From: Pseudomonas baetica
GTDB taxonomy: Bacteria > Pseudomonadota > Gammaproteobacteria > Pseudomonadales > Pseudomonadaceae
Reading direction: 5' to 3'
NCBI RefSeq assembly: GCF_002813455.1
Contig: NZ_PHHE01000001.1
Location: forward strand, 3,162,001 to 3,226,000
Length of the DNA stretch: 64,000 nucleotides
Below, piece by piece: positions 27,645-37,495 of this stretch. Every line of letters begins with the position of its first letter. Positions within the stretch are counted from its first letter, which is position 1. The notes under the pieces are model-generated. The model was not told the origin of the DNA. It did not search any database and saw only the letters and a list, made by a program, of their open reading frames with translations. The translations under genes were made by a program, and so were the position numbers.

Positions 27645-28463
27645 TTATGGGGTTTCGATGCGCCGCTGCAGCAAGTTGATCAGCAGCAACAGGACGAATG
27701 AAACCACCAGCATCAGCACGCCGATGGCAGTGGCGCCGGTGTAATCATACTGGTCGAGTTTGACCATGATCAGCAGCGGCAGGATCTCGGTTTTCATCGG
27801 CATGTTGCCGGCGATGAAAATCACCGAACCGTACTCGCCAACACCACGGGCAAACGCCAGAGCAAAACCGGTCAGCCACGCAGGCAACAGCGCCGGCACC
27901 AGAATGTGGCGGAACACTTGCCACGGATTGGCACCGAGGCAGGCCGCGGCTTCTTCGACTTCACGAGGGATATCGGCCAGCACCGGTTGCACCGTGCGCA
28001 CCACGAACGGCAGCGTGACGAAGGTCAGCGCCAAGGTGATACCCAGCGGGGTGTAGGCAATCTTGAAGCCCAGGTCGGCGGCAAACTGCCCGACCAGGCC
28101 GGCCGGCGCGTACAGCGCGGTCAAGGCGATACCGGCCACCGCCGTCGGCAGGGCGAACGGCAGATCGATCATTGCGTCGATGACCTTGCGCCCCGGGAAG
28201 GTGTAGCGCACCAGCACCCAGGCCAGCAGCGTGCCGATGATGCCGTTGATGATCGCGGCACACAGCGCGGTGCCGAAGCTCAGCTTCAGTGCGGCCAATA
28301 CGCGCGGCGCGGAGATGATCGTCCAGAACTGATCCCAGGTGAGCTGCGAGGCGTGAATGAACATCGCCGCCAGCGGGATTAGCACAATCAGGCTGAGGTA
28401 CACCAAGGTGTAACCCAGCGTCAGCCCGAAGCCGGGTATGACGGGGGAGATACGACGCGACAT
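27645..28463 (-). CDS. cysT: CysT (CysU), sulfate importer permease
   Basis: 272 aa, starting SRRISPVIPGFGLTLGYTLVYLSLIVLIPLAAMF, six membrane helices. EAA loop VEEAAACLGANPWQVFRHILVPALLPAWLTG. 12 bases ahead of cysW. A REP pair separates it from sbp. Confidence 0.95.
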   Translation of the reverse strand: MSRRISPVIPGFGLTLGYTLVYLSLIVLIPLAAMFIHASQLTWDQFWTIISAPRVLAALKLSFGTALCAAIINGIIGTLLAWVLVRYTFPGRKVIDAMIDLPFALPTAVAGIALTALYAPAGLVGQFAADLGFKIAYTPLGITLALTFVTLPFVVRTVQPVLADIPREVEEAAACLGANPWQVFRHILVPALLPAWLTGFALAFARGVGEYGSVIFIAGNMPMKTEILPLLIMVKLDQYDYTGATAIGVLMLVVSFVLLLLINLLQRRIETP

Positions 28464-28491
28464 AAAAGTCCTTGGTTAAAAACGCATCAAT

Positions 28492-28579
28492 GTGGGAGCG
28501 AGCCTGCTCGCGAAGAGGGAGTATCAGTCAACATCCCTGTCGCCTGAAATACCGCCTTCGCGAGCAGGCTCGCTCCCAC
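28492..28579. repeat. REP pair between sbp and cysT
   Basis: GTGGGAGCGAGCCTGCTCGCG and its inverted copy inside the 155-base sbp-cysT gap. A position between an abundant binding protein and its membrane partners could stabilise the upstream sbp message. Confidence 0.9.
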
Positions 28580-28618
28580 ATGTGGTGTGCCTAAACAGTA
28601 GGCTCGTTGTGGGTCAGA

Positions 28619-29632
28619 TTACTGCGCCTGATAGATCTGGTCGAACACGCCACCGTCATTGAAGAATTTCGGCTGCGCGGTTTTCCAGCCGCCGAAGTCC
28701 TTGTCGATGGTCACCAGCTCCAGTTTCGGGAACTGCTGGGCATACTTGGCGGCCACGTCCTTGTCACGTGGACGATAGAAGTTTTTCGCGGCGATTTCCT
28801 GGCCGGCCGGGCTGTACAGATGCTTGAGATAGGCCTCGGCGATCTGCTCGTTGCCTTTCTTCTCGGCGTTCTTGTCGACCACGGCCACCGGTGGTTCGGC
28901 GAGGATCGACAGCGAAGGTACGACGATGTCGAACTTGTCCGCGCCGCCATCTTCTTTCAGCGCCAGGAACGCTTCGTTTTCCCAGGCCAGCAACACGTCA
29001 CCCTGACCGTTGTTGACGAAGGTGATGGTCGAGCCACGAGCGCCGGTGTCGAGAATAGGCACATGCTTGAAGAGGGTCTGCACGTATTCCTTGGCTTTGG
29101 CTTCGTCACCGCCGTTGGCTTTCAGACCGTAGGCCCATGCGGCGAGGAAGTTCCAGCGCGCACCGCCGGAAGTTTTCGGGTTAGGCGTAATCACCGAGAC
29201 GTCGTTCTTGACCAGATCACCCCAGTCCTTGATGCCTTTCGGGTTGCCCTTGCGCACCAGGAACACGATGGTCGAGGTGTACGGCGTGCTCGCTTCCGGC
29301 AGACGCTTCTGCCAGTCGGCCGGCAGGGTCTTGCCGAGTTTGGCAATTTCGTCGATGTCACCGGCCAGGGCCAGAGTCACCACGTCGGCACGCAGGCCGT
29401 CGATCACCGCACGACCCTGTTTGCCCGAACCACCATGGGATTGCTGGATTTTCACGGTGTCGCCAGCATGGTCCTTCTGCCAGAACTTGATGAATTCGGC
29501 GTTGTAGTCCTGATACAGCTCGCGTGTCGGGTCATACGAGACGTTGAGCAGTTCGTAATCCTTGGCAACCGCGGAACCGGCAAACACAGCACTGGCCAGC
29601 GCGGCCAAAGCGTAACGGCGAATCGACGACAT
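28619..29632 (-). CDS. sbp: Sbp, periplasmic sulfate-binding protein
   Basis: 337 aa from the ATG at 29632 (AGGAG). Signal peptide about residues 1-23 ending AVA before KDYELL. The two sulfate-binding protein signatures are present: [15 protein letters not shown] and [16 protein letters not shown]. It delivers sulfate to CysTWA in the inner membrane. Expression should rise under sulfur limitation through CysB, as in relatives. Confidence 0.95.
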   Translation of the reverse strand: MSSIRRYALAALASAVFAGSAVAKDYELLNVSYDPTRELYQDYNAEFIKFWQKDHAGDTVKIQQSHGGSGKQGRAVIDGLRADVVTLALAGDIDEIAKLGKTLPADWQKRLPEASTPYTSTIVFLVRKGNPKGIKDWGDLVKNDVSVITPNPKTSGGARWNFLAAWAYGLKANGGDEAKAKEYVQTLFKHVPILDTGARGSTITFVNNGQGDVLLAWENEAFLALKEDGGADKFDIVVPSLSILAEPPVAVVDKNAEKKGNEQIAEAYLKHLYSPAGQEIAAKNFYRPRDKDVAAKYAQQFPKLELVTIDKDFGGWKTAQPKFFNDGGVFDQIYQAQ

Positions 29633-29698
29633 GGTGAAAGCTCCTGGAATTCTGGGTGGTGGCTTTTTCTTATGTACTGCTGGAATCGGGTTCCGCTG

Positions 29699-29766
29699 AA
29701 AGATCGCCGCCTTCGCCAGCTCCTGCACACAGCCCCCTGTAGGAGCTGCCGAAGGCTGCGATCTTT
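29699..29766. repeat. REP pair of a second class between sbp and oscA
   Basis: AAAGATCGC...CCAGCTCCT and AGGAGCTGC...GCGATCTTT are arranged as inverted halves, the GTAGGAGCTGCCGAAGGCTGCGATC family common in Pseudomonas. This is the only copy I noticed in the window. Confidence 0.75.
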
Positions 29767-29777
29767 TGATCTTCAAT

Positions 29778-29960
29778 TCAGCTCGGCTTGTTGCCAGGCT
29801 GCTGCAAACGGAATTTCTCTTTGCGTTCGATCTGGACGACTTGAGCGTTGTGGACAGTGATCTCCACTGCGCCGAACCGCAGATCGCGCAGGGCGCTCTG
29901 GATTTCACGCAAGATCGTGGTTTCGTCCTGACCGTCAACGCTGCGAAGGGATGCGCTCAT
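29778..29960 (-). CDS. oscA: OscA, small DUF2292 protein of sulfur starvation
   Basis: 60 aa ([39 protein letters not shown]), the YezD/DUF2292 family. In P. corrugata oscA is needed for organosulfur use and for chromate resistance, and it sits directly upstream of sbp, as here. AAAGGAG precedes the ATG. Cytoplasmic; its biochemical activity is not known. Confidence 0.9.
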   Translation of the reverse strand: MSASLRSVDGQDETTILREIQSALRDLRFGAVEITVHNAQVVQIERKEKFRLQQPGNKPS

Positions 29961-29976
29961 GGTGCTGCTCCTTTGA

Positions 29977-29985
29977 ATGGAATAT
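29977..29985 (-). promoter_or_regulatory. ATATTCCAT motif ahead of oscA
   Basis: ATGGAATAT on the plus strand, 17-25 bases upstream of the oscA start. Same 9-mer as at 1105, 5129 and 11624. Confidence 0.35.
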
Positions 29986-30040
29986 GCCTGGCAGTGGGCG
30001 GCACTGCGTTCGGCGTGGGAGCAATATAAGAGAGGCTTGG

Positions 30041-30067
30041 ATATTCTTAAAAAGACTATTTAAGAAT
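30041..30067. promoter_or_regulatory. Inverted repeat upstream of the oscA-sbp-cys genes
   Basis: ATTCTTAAA (30043-30051) and TTTAAGAAT (30059-30067) form perfect 9-bp arms around 7 bases. The left arm overlaps ATATTCTT (30041-30048). A good candidate for the CysB or RNA-polymerase region of this operon. Confidence 0.5.
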
Positions 30068-30087
30068 GTTTATATAACTAGAAAACT

Positions 30088-30195
30088 GATCGTTCCCACG
30101 CTTGGCGTGGGAATGCATCCTGCGACGCTCTGCGTTGCGGTTTTGGTGAAGACGCAGAGCGTCCCGGGCGGTATTCCCACGCCGAGCGTGGGAAC
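30088..30195. repeat. Long palindromic intergenic repeat, copy 2
   Basis: GATCGTTCCCACGCTTGGCG ... CCCACGCCGAGCGTGGGAAC with the inner CGACGCTCTGCG and CGCAGAGCGTC blocks. Same family as 1-92 and 45153-45255. Confidence 0.82.
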
Positions 30196-30211
30196 AGGAT
30201 TGGCCAGTGGT

Positions 30212-32143
30212 TTAGCCGATAACGGGCGCGTACGCCCAATCCAGATCCAGCGCCGGCAACGGCCGTCCAAACCAGTAGCCCTGCCCCAGATCGCATTCCT
30301 GCTCCAGCAGAAACCTTGCCTGCTCAGCCTGCTCAATCCCCTCGGCATGCACCTGCATGCCCATGCTTCGCGCCAGCGCGATGATCACCCGGACGATCGC
30401 CGCGTCATCCTCGTCCCACGGCAACCCGGCGACGAAACCCTGATCGATCTTGAGCTTCTGCACCGGCAAGCGCTTGAGCCGCAGCAACGACGAATAGCCG
30501 GTGCCGAAATCGTCGATGGCCAGGCGAATGCCCAACTCACGCAAGCGATGCATCTGTTCCAGCGCCACCTCCGGATCGTCCATCACCGCGCTTTCGGTGA
30601 CTTCCAGCTCCAGATAGGCCGGATCCAGCCCGGTGTCGCGCAGCACCTGGGCCACTTGCTGATACAACTCGCGCCGGGCGAAAAGCCGCGACGACACATT
30701 CACCGCGACAAACGACAGCCCCCTTCCTGCCTGCTGCCACTGGCACATTTGCCGGCAGGCCTGCTGCATTACCCAGGCATCGATTTCGGCGATCAACCCG
30801 GTGCGCTCGGCGATTGGAATGAACTCGGCCGGCGACACCAGACCGCGCTGCGGATGCTGCCAGCGCACCAGGGCTTCGACGCCGATCAGGCGACCGGTTT
30901 GCAGCTCGTGGACCGGTTGGTAGAAAACCCGCAACTCCTGTTGCTCCAGCGCACGGCGCAATTCGAAAGCAATCTCGACCCGTTGCTGGGCATGCGCGGC
31001 AAGTTCTTCGGTGTACAGCGCGTAACCATTGCGCCCGCTGCTCTTGGCCTTGAACAGCGCCGCATCGGCATTGCGCAACAATTGATCGGCGCTCAGTGCA
31101 TCGCTGGGAAACAGGCTGATGCCGATGCTGGCGTTGATAAACAGCTGATTACTGTCGAAACAGAACGGCTCCTTGAGCGCGTCGAAAATGCGCTGGGCCA
31201 GTGCCGCCGCCTGCCCGGGCTGTGGACAACTTTCCGCCAGCACCGCGAACTCGTCGCCGCCAAGCCGCGCCAGCGTGATACCGGCGCCGAACAGCGCCTG
31301 CAAGCGCGCCGCCACAGCTTTGAGCAAACGGTCGCCGACGTTATGCCCGAGGCTGTCGTTGATCATCTTGAAGTGATCCAGATCGAGCAGCAGCAGCGCG
31401 CAGCCGCGTTTGTGGGCCTGCGCCGAAGCCAGGGCCTGCTCGGCGCGGTCGCTGAACAGCAGGCGATTGGGCAGATCGGTCAGCGGATCGTGGTGGGCGA
31501 GGTGCTTGAGCTCGTGCTCGGAATGCTTGATCGCACTGATGTCGGAAAACACCGCCACGTAATGACTGACCTGGCCCTGATCATCGTGGATGACACGGAT
31601 GGTTTGCCACTGTGGATAAATCTCGCCACTTTTGCGGCGGTTCCAGATCTCGCCGCTCCATTCGCCCTGACTTTCCAGCGTCGCGAACATCGCCTGATAG
31701 AAGCCCGGCGGATGATGGCCGGACTTGAACAGGCTGGGTCGCTGACCGAGAACCTCTTCACGCAAATAACCGGTGATCTCGATGAACGCGCGGTTCACAT
31801 GCACGATCAGGCCCTGACGATCAGTGACCAGCACCCCTTCGCGGGTGCAATCGAACACGGCCGCGGCCTGGCGCAGTCGCTCACGGTCGGCGTGGCGCTC
31901 GCGCAGACGCGCACCGATGCCGAGAAACTCGCATAACCGCGCCCGCGCCAAAAAGATCAGTCCGGCGCTGACCGCCGCAATGACATAACCGTTGATCAGT
32001 TGCCATCGCGCCACATCGGCGGAGTTATCGAAGAAACTGTTTAATAAATAACCAGTACCTTGCAGCCAGACTGCCGCAAGCACGAGATAGAGCAGCGCTG
32101 CACGCAAGGCATCGCGATAAGTGGCAGACATTCGGCCGTCCAT
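30212..32143 (-). CDS. Membrane PAS-GGDEF-EAL cyclic-di-GMP protein
   Basis: 643 aa. Two membrane helices (residues 12-33 and 47-68), a PAS domain (about 90-205, FDCTREGVLVTDRQGLIVHVNRAF), GGDEF (about 215-375) with intact LARLGGDEFAVLAE, and EAL (about 390-635) with GVEALVRWQHP and DDFGTGYSSLLRLKRLP. Both catalytic signatures are intact, so it could make or degrade cyclic di-GMP. Homolog of PA0285 by position between oscA and desA. A start 12 bases downstream is an alternative. Confidence 0.9.
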   Translation of the reverse strand: MDGRMSATYRDALRAALLYLVLAAVWLQGTGYLLNSFFDNSADVARWQLINGYVIAAVSAGLIFLARARLCEFLGIGARLRERHADRERLRQAAAVFDCTREGVLVTDRQGLIVHVNRAFIEITGYLREEVLGQRPSLFKSGHHPPGFYQAMFATLESQGEWSGEIWNRRKSGEIYPQWQTIRVIHDDQGQVSHYVAVFSDISAIKHSEHELKHLAHHDPLTDLPNRLLFSDRAEQALASAQAHKRGCALLLLDLDHFKMINDSLGHNVGDRLLKAVAARLQALFGAGITLARLGGDEFAVLAESCPQPGQAAALAQRIFDALKEPFCFDSNQLFINASIGISLFPSDALSADQLLRNADAALFKAKSSGRNGYALYTEELAAHAQQRVEIAFELRRALEQQELRVFYQPVHELQTGRLIGVEALVRWQHPQRGLVSPAEFIPIAERTGLIAEIDAWVMQQACRQMCQWQQAGRGLSFVAVNVSSRLFARRELYQQVAQVLRDTGLDPAYLELEVTESAVMDDPEVALEQMHRLRELGIRLAIDDFGTGYSSLLRLKRLPVQKLKIDQGFVAGLPWDEDDAAIVRVIIALARSMGMQVHAEGIEQAEQARFLLEQECDLGQGYWFGRPLPALDLDWAYAPVIG

Positions 32144-32277
32144 GTCCCTACAAAAAGGTTGGAATTATAGGGCAAGAAACATCCAGCGACTCTTATCTGA
32201 AAGGGCGACTGGTTTTATCTGTGTGCTTGGTGATAATGCAACGGCTGTTTTTATCTTTATCGAGGGCCCTATAGCCT

Positions 32278-33462
32278 ATGTGGTACGAAGGTTTTCTTGG
32301 CTTGTCGGCCTGGTCACTGGTCGCAGTCACCCTGCTGATGACCCACGTGACAATTGTCGCCGTCACGGTCTATCTGCACCGTTACTCGGCCCATCGCTCG
32401 CTGGAGCTGCACGCCGGCCTGAAACACTTTTTTCGTTTCTGGCTGTGGCTGACCACGGCGCAGAACACCCGCGAGTGGACGGCCATCCACCGTAAACACC
32501 ACGCCAAATGCGAAACCGAGGACGACCCGCACAGCCCGGTCATCAAGGGTTTGTCCACGGTCCTGCGCAAAGGCGCCGAACTGTATCGCGCCGAAGCCGA
32601 GAACCCGGAAACCCTGCGCATCTACGGCAAAAATTGCCCGGAAGACTGGATCGAGCGCAACCTCTACAGCCGCTACCCTCTGCTGGGCGTGGCGATCATG
32701 GGCGTTATCGACCTGCTGCTGTTCGGCACCATCGGCATCACCATCTGGGCGATCCAGATGATGTGGATCCCGGTATGGGCCGCCGGCGTGGTCAACGGCC
32801 TGGGGCATGCCGTCGGTTATCGCAACTTCGAATGCCGCGACGCAGCAACCAATCTGGTGCCGTGGGGCATTCTGATCGGTGGCGAAGAACTGCATAACAA
32901 CCATCACACCTACCCTAACTCGGCCAAACTGTCGGTGAAGAAGTGGGAGTTCGACCTCGGTTGGGCCTGGATCAAAGTCTTCAGCTTCCTGCGTCTGGCC
33001 AAGGTGCAGCGTGTAGCGCCGATTGCCCACCGCGTCGAAGGCAAAGGCAATCTGGACATGGACACCGCTATGGCGATTCTCAACAATCGCTTCCAGATCA
33101 TGGCCCAGTACCGCAAGTTGGTCATCGGCCCGCTGGTCAAGCAGGAGCTGGCCAAGGTCGATCACTCGGTGCGTCACCAGTTCCACCGGGCCAAACGTCT
33201 GCTGTCGCGGGAAACCAGCCTGCTGGAAGATCGTCATCACGCACGCATCCAGAGCATGCTCGAACACAGTCAGGCGCTGAAGGTCATTTACGAAAAACGC
33301 CTGGCCCTGCAGCAGATCTGGGTCAAGACCAGCTCAAATGGCCACGACATGCTCGCTGCCATCAAGGAATGGATTCACGAGGCTGAGGCCAGCGGCATCC
33401 AGTCCCTGCGCGAATTCGCCGACCAGTTGAAAACCTACTCGCTGCGTCCTGCGGCAGTCTGA
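32278..33462 (+). CDS. desA: DesA, membrane fatty acid desaturase
   Basis: 394 aa. Three histidine boxes: HRYSAHRSLELH, HRKHH and HNNHH, with membrane helices around residues 10-30, 35-55 and 135-175. In P. aeruginosa DesA (PA0286) inserts a cis-9 double bond into acyl chains of membrane phospholipids to keep fluidity. The gene order next to the PA0285-type protein is kept. A helical C-terminal region after residue 260 is typical of the bacterial type. Confidence 0.9.
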   Translation: MWYEGFLGLSAWSLVAVTLLMTHVTIVAVTVYLHRYSAHRSLELHAGLKHFFRFWLWLTTAQNTREWTAIHRKHHAKCETEDDPHSPVIKGLSTVLRKGAELYRAEAENPETLRIYGKNCPEDWIERNLYSRYPLLGVAIMGVIDLLLFGTIGITIWAIQMMWIPVWAAGVVNGLGHAVGYRNFECRDAATNLVPWGILIGGEELHNNHHTYPNSAKLSVKKWEFDLGWAWIKVFSFLRLAKVQRVAPIAHRVEGKGNLDMDTAMAILNNRFQIMAQYRKLVIGPLVKQELAKVDHSVRHQFHRAKRLLSRETSLLEDRHHARIQSMLEHSQALKVIYEKRLALQQIWVKTSSNGHDMLAAIKEWIHEAEASGIQSLREFADQLKTYSLRPAAV

Positions 33463-33606
33463 GACCGTTGATCGGTGTGCCCGGAATGCCGGGCGCACCT
33501 TTCGGAACTAAGCACTAAATCCCCTATCTCAAAGACACTTCGCCATCCCGGCGGGCTGTACTGTGGCCGTGGTTGAAATGCGGCACGCCCTTTGAGAACT
33601 GTGCCG

Positions 33607-34596
33607 ATGGTCAATAACAACCAAAAAGACTCATCCCTCCCGCAGTGGCCCGAGGCCGCGCAAACCCTGATGGCGCTGATGCACGCCCAAGGCGAAGTCG
33701 CACGCCTTAGCGAACGCGAGCAACTGTTCAGCTCGCTTTTGGTCAGCGTCAACGCTGTGCTCTGGGCCTTTAACTGGGAAACCCGTCAGGTGCTGTACGT
33801 CAGCCCGGCCTATGAAAGGATTTTCGGACGATCCGCAGGCCTTCTGCTGGCCGACCACAACCAGTGGCGCGACAGCATCTACCCGGACGATCTGGACTAC
33901 GCCGAACGCAGCCTCGCCGAAGTGCTGCGCAAAGGTGCGGTGGAAGATCGCGAATACCGGATCATCGCCGCCGACGGCCAAGTGCGCTGGCTCAGCGACA
34001 AATGCTTCATCAATCGTCAGGACGAACCCGGCCAACCGGTAATCATCGTCGGCATCGCCGAGGACATCACCGACAAAAAGCAGATGGAAACCGAGCTGCA
34101 ACGCCTGGCCACCACCGATGTGCTGACCCAGAGCAGCAACCGTCGACACTTTTTCGAATGCGCCCACCGCGAATTCGAAGAGGCGCGCCTGCAAGGCGCG
34201 CCATTGGCTTTCCTGCTGCTGGATATCGATGACTTCAAAGTGATCAACGACAGCTACGGTCATCCCCAGGGCGACAACGTGCTGCAACAGATCGCCGAGT
34301 GCGGCCGCAGCTCGTTACGTCGGGGCGATCTTTTCGGGCGTATTGGCGGCGAGGAATTTGCCGCAGTATTTCCAGGCTGCGCGCCGGACATGGCCATGCA
34401 AGTAGCCGAGCGCCTGCAACAACAGATTCAACGCTTGAGCTTCAGCCATGACGGTCAGACTTTCGGCATCACCGTGAGCCAGGGCCTGACCAGCCTCACG
34501 GCACAAGACGAAAGCCTCGACAGCCTGTTCGCCCGGGCGGATGCGGCGATGTATGAGGCCAAGCGGCAGGGCAAGAACCGGATTATCTCTGGCTGA
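33607..34596 (+). CDS. PAS-GGDEF diguanylate cyclase
   Basis: 329 aa from the ATG at 33607; a TTG at 33592 would add five residues. Cytoplasmic, with one PAS/PAC domain (residues about 40-155, VNAVLWAFNWETRQVLYVSPAYERIFG) and a GGDEF domain (about 160-325) bearing the active form GRIGGEEFAAVFPG. It should make cyclic di-GMP in response to an unknown signal. Confidence 0.88.
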   Translation: MVNNNQKDSSLPQWPEAAQTLMALMHAQGEVARLSEREQLFSSLLVSVNAVLWAFNWETRQVLYVSPAYERIFGRSAGLLLADHNQWRDSIYPDDLDYAERSLAEVLRKGAVEDREYRIIAADGQVRWLSDKCFINRQDEPGQPVIIVGIAEDITDKKQMETELQRLATTDVLTQSSNRRHFFECAHREFEEARLQGAPLAFLLLDIDDFKVINDSYGHPQGDNVLQQIAECGRSSLRRGDLFGRIGGEEFAAVFPGCAPDMAMQVAERLQQQIQRLSFSHDGQTFGITVSQGLTSLTAQDESLDSLFARADAAMYEAKRQGKNRIISG

Positions 34597-34626
34597 ATAC
34601 GGATTTCAGACTCAACAAATGACCCT

Positions 34627-34711
34627 GTGGGAGCGAGCCTGCTCGCGAAAGCGTCCTGTCAGACAAAACAGTATTGAATGACACACCGCATTCGCGAGCA
34701 GGCTCGCTCCC
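34627..34711. repeat. REP pair between convergent genes
   Basis: GTGGGAGCGAGCCTGCTCGCG and its inverted copy between the GGDEF and HDOD genes. Confidence 0.9.
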
Positions 34712-34734
34712 ACATTGGAAAATTGCCGACTCTG

Positions 34735-35946
34735 CTACTTACGCATCCGCATCAACTCCGGCAACCCGATCTTGAGCAGCCGTGCCGTGCGACTCTTCGC
34801 CAGTTCCTCAATACCCTCATGCTCGGTCAGGCGCGCCATTTGCGCCGCCATGTTCATCACCAGCGCCTCGCGGGAATACACCCCACCGCCGAGCTGGTAG
34901 ACCGAGGCAATCAACTCGCGCAGCTCCAGCGGCAAACGCCAGCGAGTGCGCAGCGCCGAACCGTAGGCCGCACCGAATTCGGCTAGCGCGTCGCCGACCT
35001 CTTCCCATTCATCCAGCTCACCACCGGCCTGCTTCCACTCCTGCAAGCAACGCAGCAATGCCAGATCACCCAGCCGATGCAACATGCCTGCGCAATAACA
35101 GCGCTCCTGATCCAGATCGAGCAGACGCGCCAGGGTGCGCGCGTACTCAGCGGTATGCAGTGACAGCCCCCAATAACGCTCGGCGTAGTCCGCCAGACAC
35201 GGGTCACTGAGTCTGGCGCTGCGCTTGAGCGCCAACCCCAGAATCAGATTCATGCTCTGCCCGGTACCGAGCCGATGCAGCGCCTGCGCGAGCGTCTGGA
35301 CTGCCGTGCCATGGTGCTGCGCGGCACTATTGGCGGCGGCGATCAACACGGCGGTGATCTGTGGATCGGTTTTTATCTCATCTTCCAGCAACTTCAGATC
35401 CAGCCCGCCGGGATTGAGGCTGCGTTTGACCGCCACCTGCACATCGGTCATCAACGGCGCGCCGTCAGCCTGCTCGCGGCGCCGCTCAAGGAACACCGAC
35501 AAGGTCATGCCCGGCGCCAGCGCAGGTACTTCACACAACACTTGTTCCCCGGCATTGAGCAGCAACCCCTGCAAGCGCTCGGTCAGGCTTTCCATGTTCA
35601 ACGGTTTGGTCAGGTACGCCGTCGGCGCCAACGGCAGGGCTTCACGCACACTGGCGCTGTCGTTGCGAGTGCTCATCAGAATGAATGGCAGCGGCGGATT
35701 GCGTTTGCGCTGACGCACGCTGCGAAGTACGTTCAGCCCATCGGTGCCGGGCAATTCCCAGTCAACGATCGCCAGGTCATAAGGCACGTCGCGCAGCATG
35801 TCCAAGGCCTGCTGGCCATCGACACACAGATCCACACGCGCATCGCAACGCACGTTCAGCAACACTTGTTTGAGCAGGTCTCGAGACCATGGATCAGCCT
35901 CGGCAATCAGCACTCGGGGTACGGCGGGTAAATCAACGGCAGTCAT
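34735..35946 (-). CDS. Receiver-HDOD signalling protein
   Basis: 403 aa from the ATG at 35946 (AGGGAGA). Receiver domain at residues 10-125 with phospho-acceptor in LAIVDWELPGTDGLN and Lys in YLTKPLN. The HDOD domain follows (about 165-370). Output is presumably through the HDOD domain, linked in other bacteria to cyclic-di-GMP and motility control. Homolog of PA0267, which is also next to gabT. Confidence 0.85.
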   Translation of the reverse strand: MTAVDLPAVPRVLIAEADPWSRDLLKQVLLNVRCDARVDLCVDGQQALDMLRDVPYDLAIVDWELPGTDGLNVLRSVRQRKRNPPLPFILMSTRNDSASVREALPLAPTAYLTKPLNMESLTERLQGLLLNAGEQVLCEVPALAPGMTLSVFLERRREQADGAPLMTDVQVAVKRSLNPGGLDLKLLEDEIKTDPQITAVLIAAANSAAQHHGTAVQTLAQALHRLGTGQSMNLILGLALKRSARLSDPCLADYAERYWGLSLHTAEYARTLARLLDLDQERCYCAGMLHRLGDLALLRCLQEWKQAGGELDEWEEVGDALAEFGAAYGSALRTRWRLPLELRELIASVYQLGGGVYSREALVMNMAAQMARLTEHEGIEELAKSRTARLLKIGLPELMRMRK

Positions 35947-36032
35947 GCGCGCTCTCCCTTGCAATGCCTGAACCTTAGCCAATGCTGGCCATTCGATACA
36001 GCACTAAACCCAAGGATGTGATTCAAGAGGCG

Positions 36033-36062
36033 AAAAAAAACCCGCCGAAGCGGGTTTTTTGT
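36033..36062 (-). terminator. Terminator after gabT
   Basis: AACCCGC-CGAA-GCGGGTT with A and T tracts on both sides, 26 bases past the gabT stop. Its symmetry allows use in both directions. Confidence 0.9.
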
Positions 36063-36087
36063 CTATCCGATCACACGGTGCCCGGCC

Positions 36088-37365
36088 TTACAGCTCCGAG
36101 AAGCACTCTTCGATGATCGCCAGACCTTTGTCCAGTTGCTCGTCCGGCGAGGTCAGCGGTACGAGTACGCGCAGAACGTTGCCGTAAGTGCCGCAGGACA
36201 GCAGGATCAGGCCCTTGTCGCGAGCCTTGGCGACAACGGACGCGACAGCGGCAGCGTTCGGCTTGTGGCTGTCGCCGTTTTCGAACAGCTCGACGGCGAT
36301 CATTGCACCCAAGGCGCGGACTTCGCCGATGACCGGGTACTTGGCCTGGATGGCTTTGAGGCCAGTGACCAGACGCTCGCCGACAGCCTTGCAGCGATCC
36401 AGCAGTTTTTCTTCTTCGAACACTTCCATCACGGCCAGGGCCGCGGCGCAAGCGATCGGGCTACCGGCGTAGGTGCCGCCCAGGCCGCCTGGTGCGATGG
36501 CGTCCATGTATTCAGCCTTGCCACACACACCGGCCAGCGGGAAACCGCCCGCAATGGATTTGGCGAAGGTGGTCAGGTCGGCAGCAACGCCCATCTGTTC
36601 CATGGCGAAGAAGGTGCCGGTACGGCCAGCGCCGGTCTGCACTTCGTCAGCGATCAGCAGGATGCCGTGCTGGTCGCACAGGGCACGCAGACGCTTCATG
36701 AACTCCTTCGGCGCGACGTAGAAACCACCTTCACCCTGAACAGGCTCGATGATGATCGCGGCGATGTCTTTCGGCTCGGCGTCGTTCTTGAAGATGCGTT
36801 CGATCGAAGCGATCGAATCATCGATGCTCACACCGTGCAGTTCGTTCGGGTACAGCGCGCGGAAGATGCCGCCTGGCATCAGGCCCATACCGGCCGAATA
36901 AGGCACGACTTTACCGGTCAGACCCAAGGTCATCATGGTGCGACCGTGGTAAGCGCCGGTGAAGGCGATCACTCCAGCGCGGCCAGTGGCGGCACGGGCG
37001 ATTTTCACGGCGTTTTCTACAGCTTCGGAACCGGTGGTGACCAGCAGGGTTTTTTTGTCGAAATTGCCTGGCACCTTGGCGTTGATTTTTTCGCACAGCT
37101 CGACGTAAGGCTCGTAAGCCAGCACCTGGAAGCAGGTGTGGGTCAGCTTGTTCAGCTGTTCGGTCACGGCAGCAATGATTTTCGGGTGCACGTGACCGGT
37201 GTTCAGCACAGCGATACCGCCGGCGAAGTCGATGAATTCACGACCTTCAACGTCAGTCACGGTCGCGTTCTTCGCGGACTCGGCGAAGATCGGGTGAATC
37301 TGGCCAACACCACGGGGTACAGCAGCGGTACGGCGGGCCATCAGTTCAGCGTTAGTCTTGCTCAT
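36088..37365 (-). CDS. gabT: GabT, 4-aminobutyrate aminotransferase
   Basis: 425 aa, class III PLP aminotransferase. The PLP lysine is in TFAKSIAGGFPL, preceded by LIADEVQTGAGRTG with the cofactor aspartate. It moves the amino group of 4-aminobutyrate to 2-oxoglutarate, giving succinate semialdehyde for GabD. AGGAC ribosome site. Second gene of gabDT, 185 bases after gabD. Confidence 0.95.
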   Translation of the reverse strand: MSKTNAELMARRTAAVPRGVGQIHPIFAESAKNATVTDVEGREFIDFAGGIAVLNTGHVHPKIIAAVTEQLNKLTHTCFQVLAYEPYVELCEKINAKVPGNFDKKTLLVTTGSEAVENAVKIARAATGRAGVIAFTGAYHGRTMMTLGLTGKVVPYSAGMGLMPGGIFRALYPNELHGVSIDDSIASIERIFKNDAEPKDIAAIIIEPVQGEGGFYVAPKEFMKRLRALCDQHGILLIADEVQTGAGRTGTFFAMEQMGVAADLTTFAKSIAGGFPLAGVCGKAEYMDAIAPGGLGGTYAGSPIACAAALAVMEVFEEEKLLDRCKAVGERLVTGLKAIQAKYPVIGEVRALGAMIAVELFENGDSHKPNAAAVASVVAKARDKGLILLSCGTYGNVLRVLVPLTSPDEQLDKGLAIIEECFSEL

Positions 37366-37495
37366 TACAGTCCTCATTCGCCGCTCATCGGGCGGCGTGG
37401 TTCAAGGATTAAGCGGGAGGAAGCGACGGTGGCAGCATGCGATGATCGACTGCCACGGCGTTCCCGGCCGCAGAGAAAATTCCGGTTTGAAACGA

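Noticed and set aside
29951..31936. 661-codon plus-strand frame
   Set aside because: Antisense to the GGDEF/EAL gene with intact GGDEF and EAL motifs; no family resemblance in the frame.
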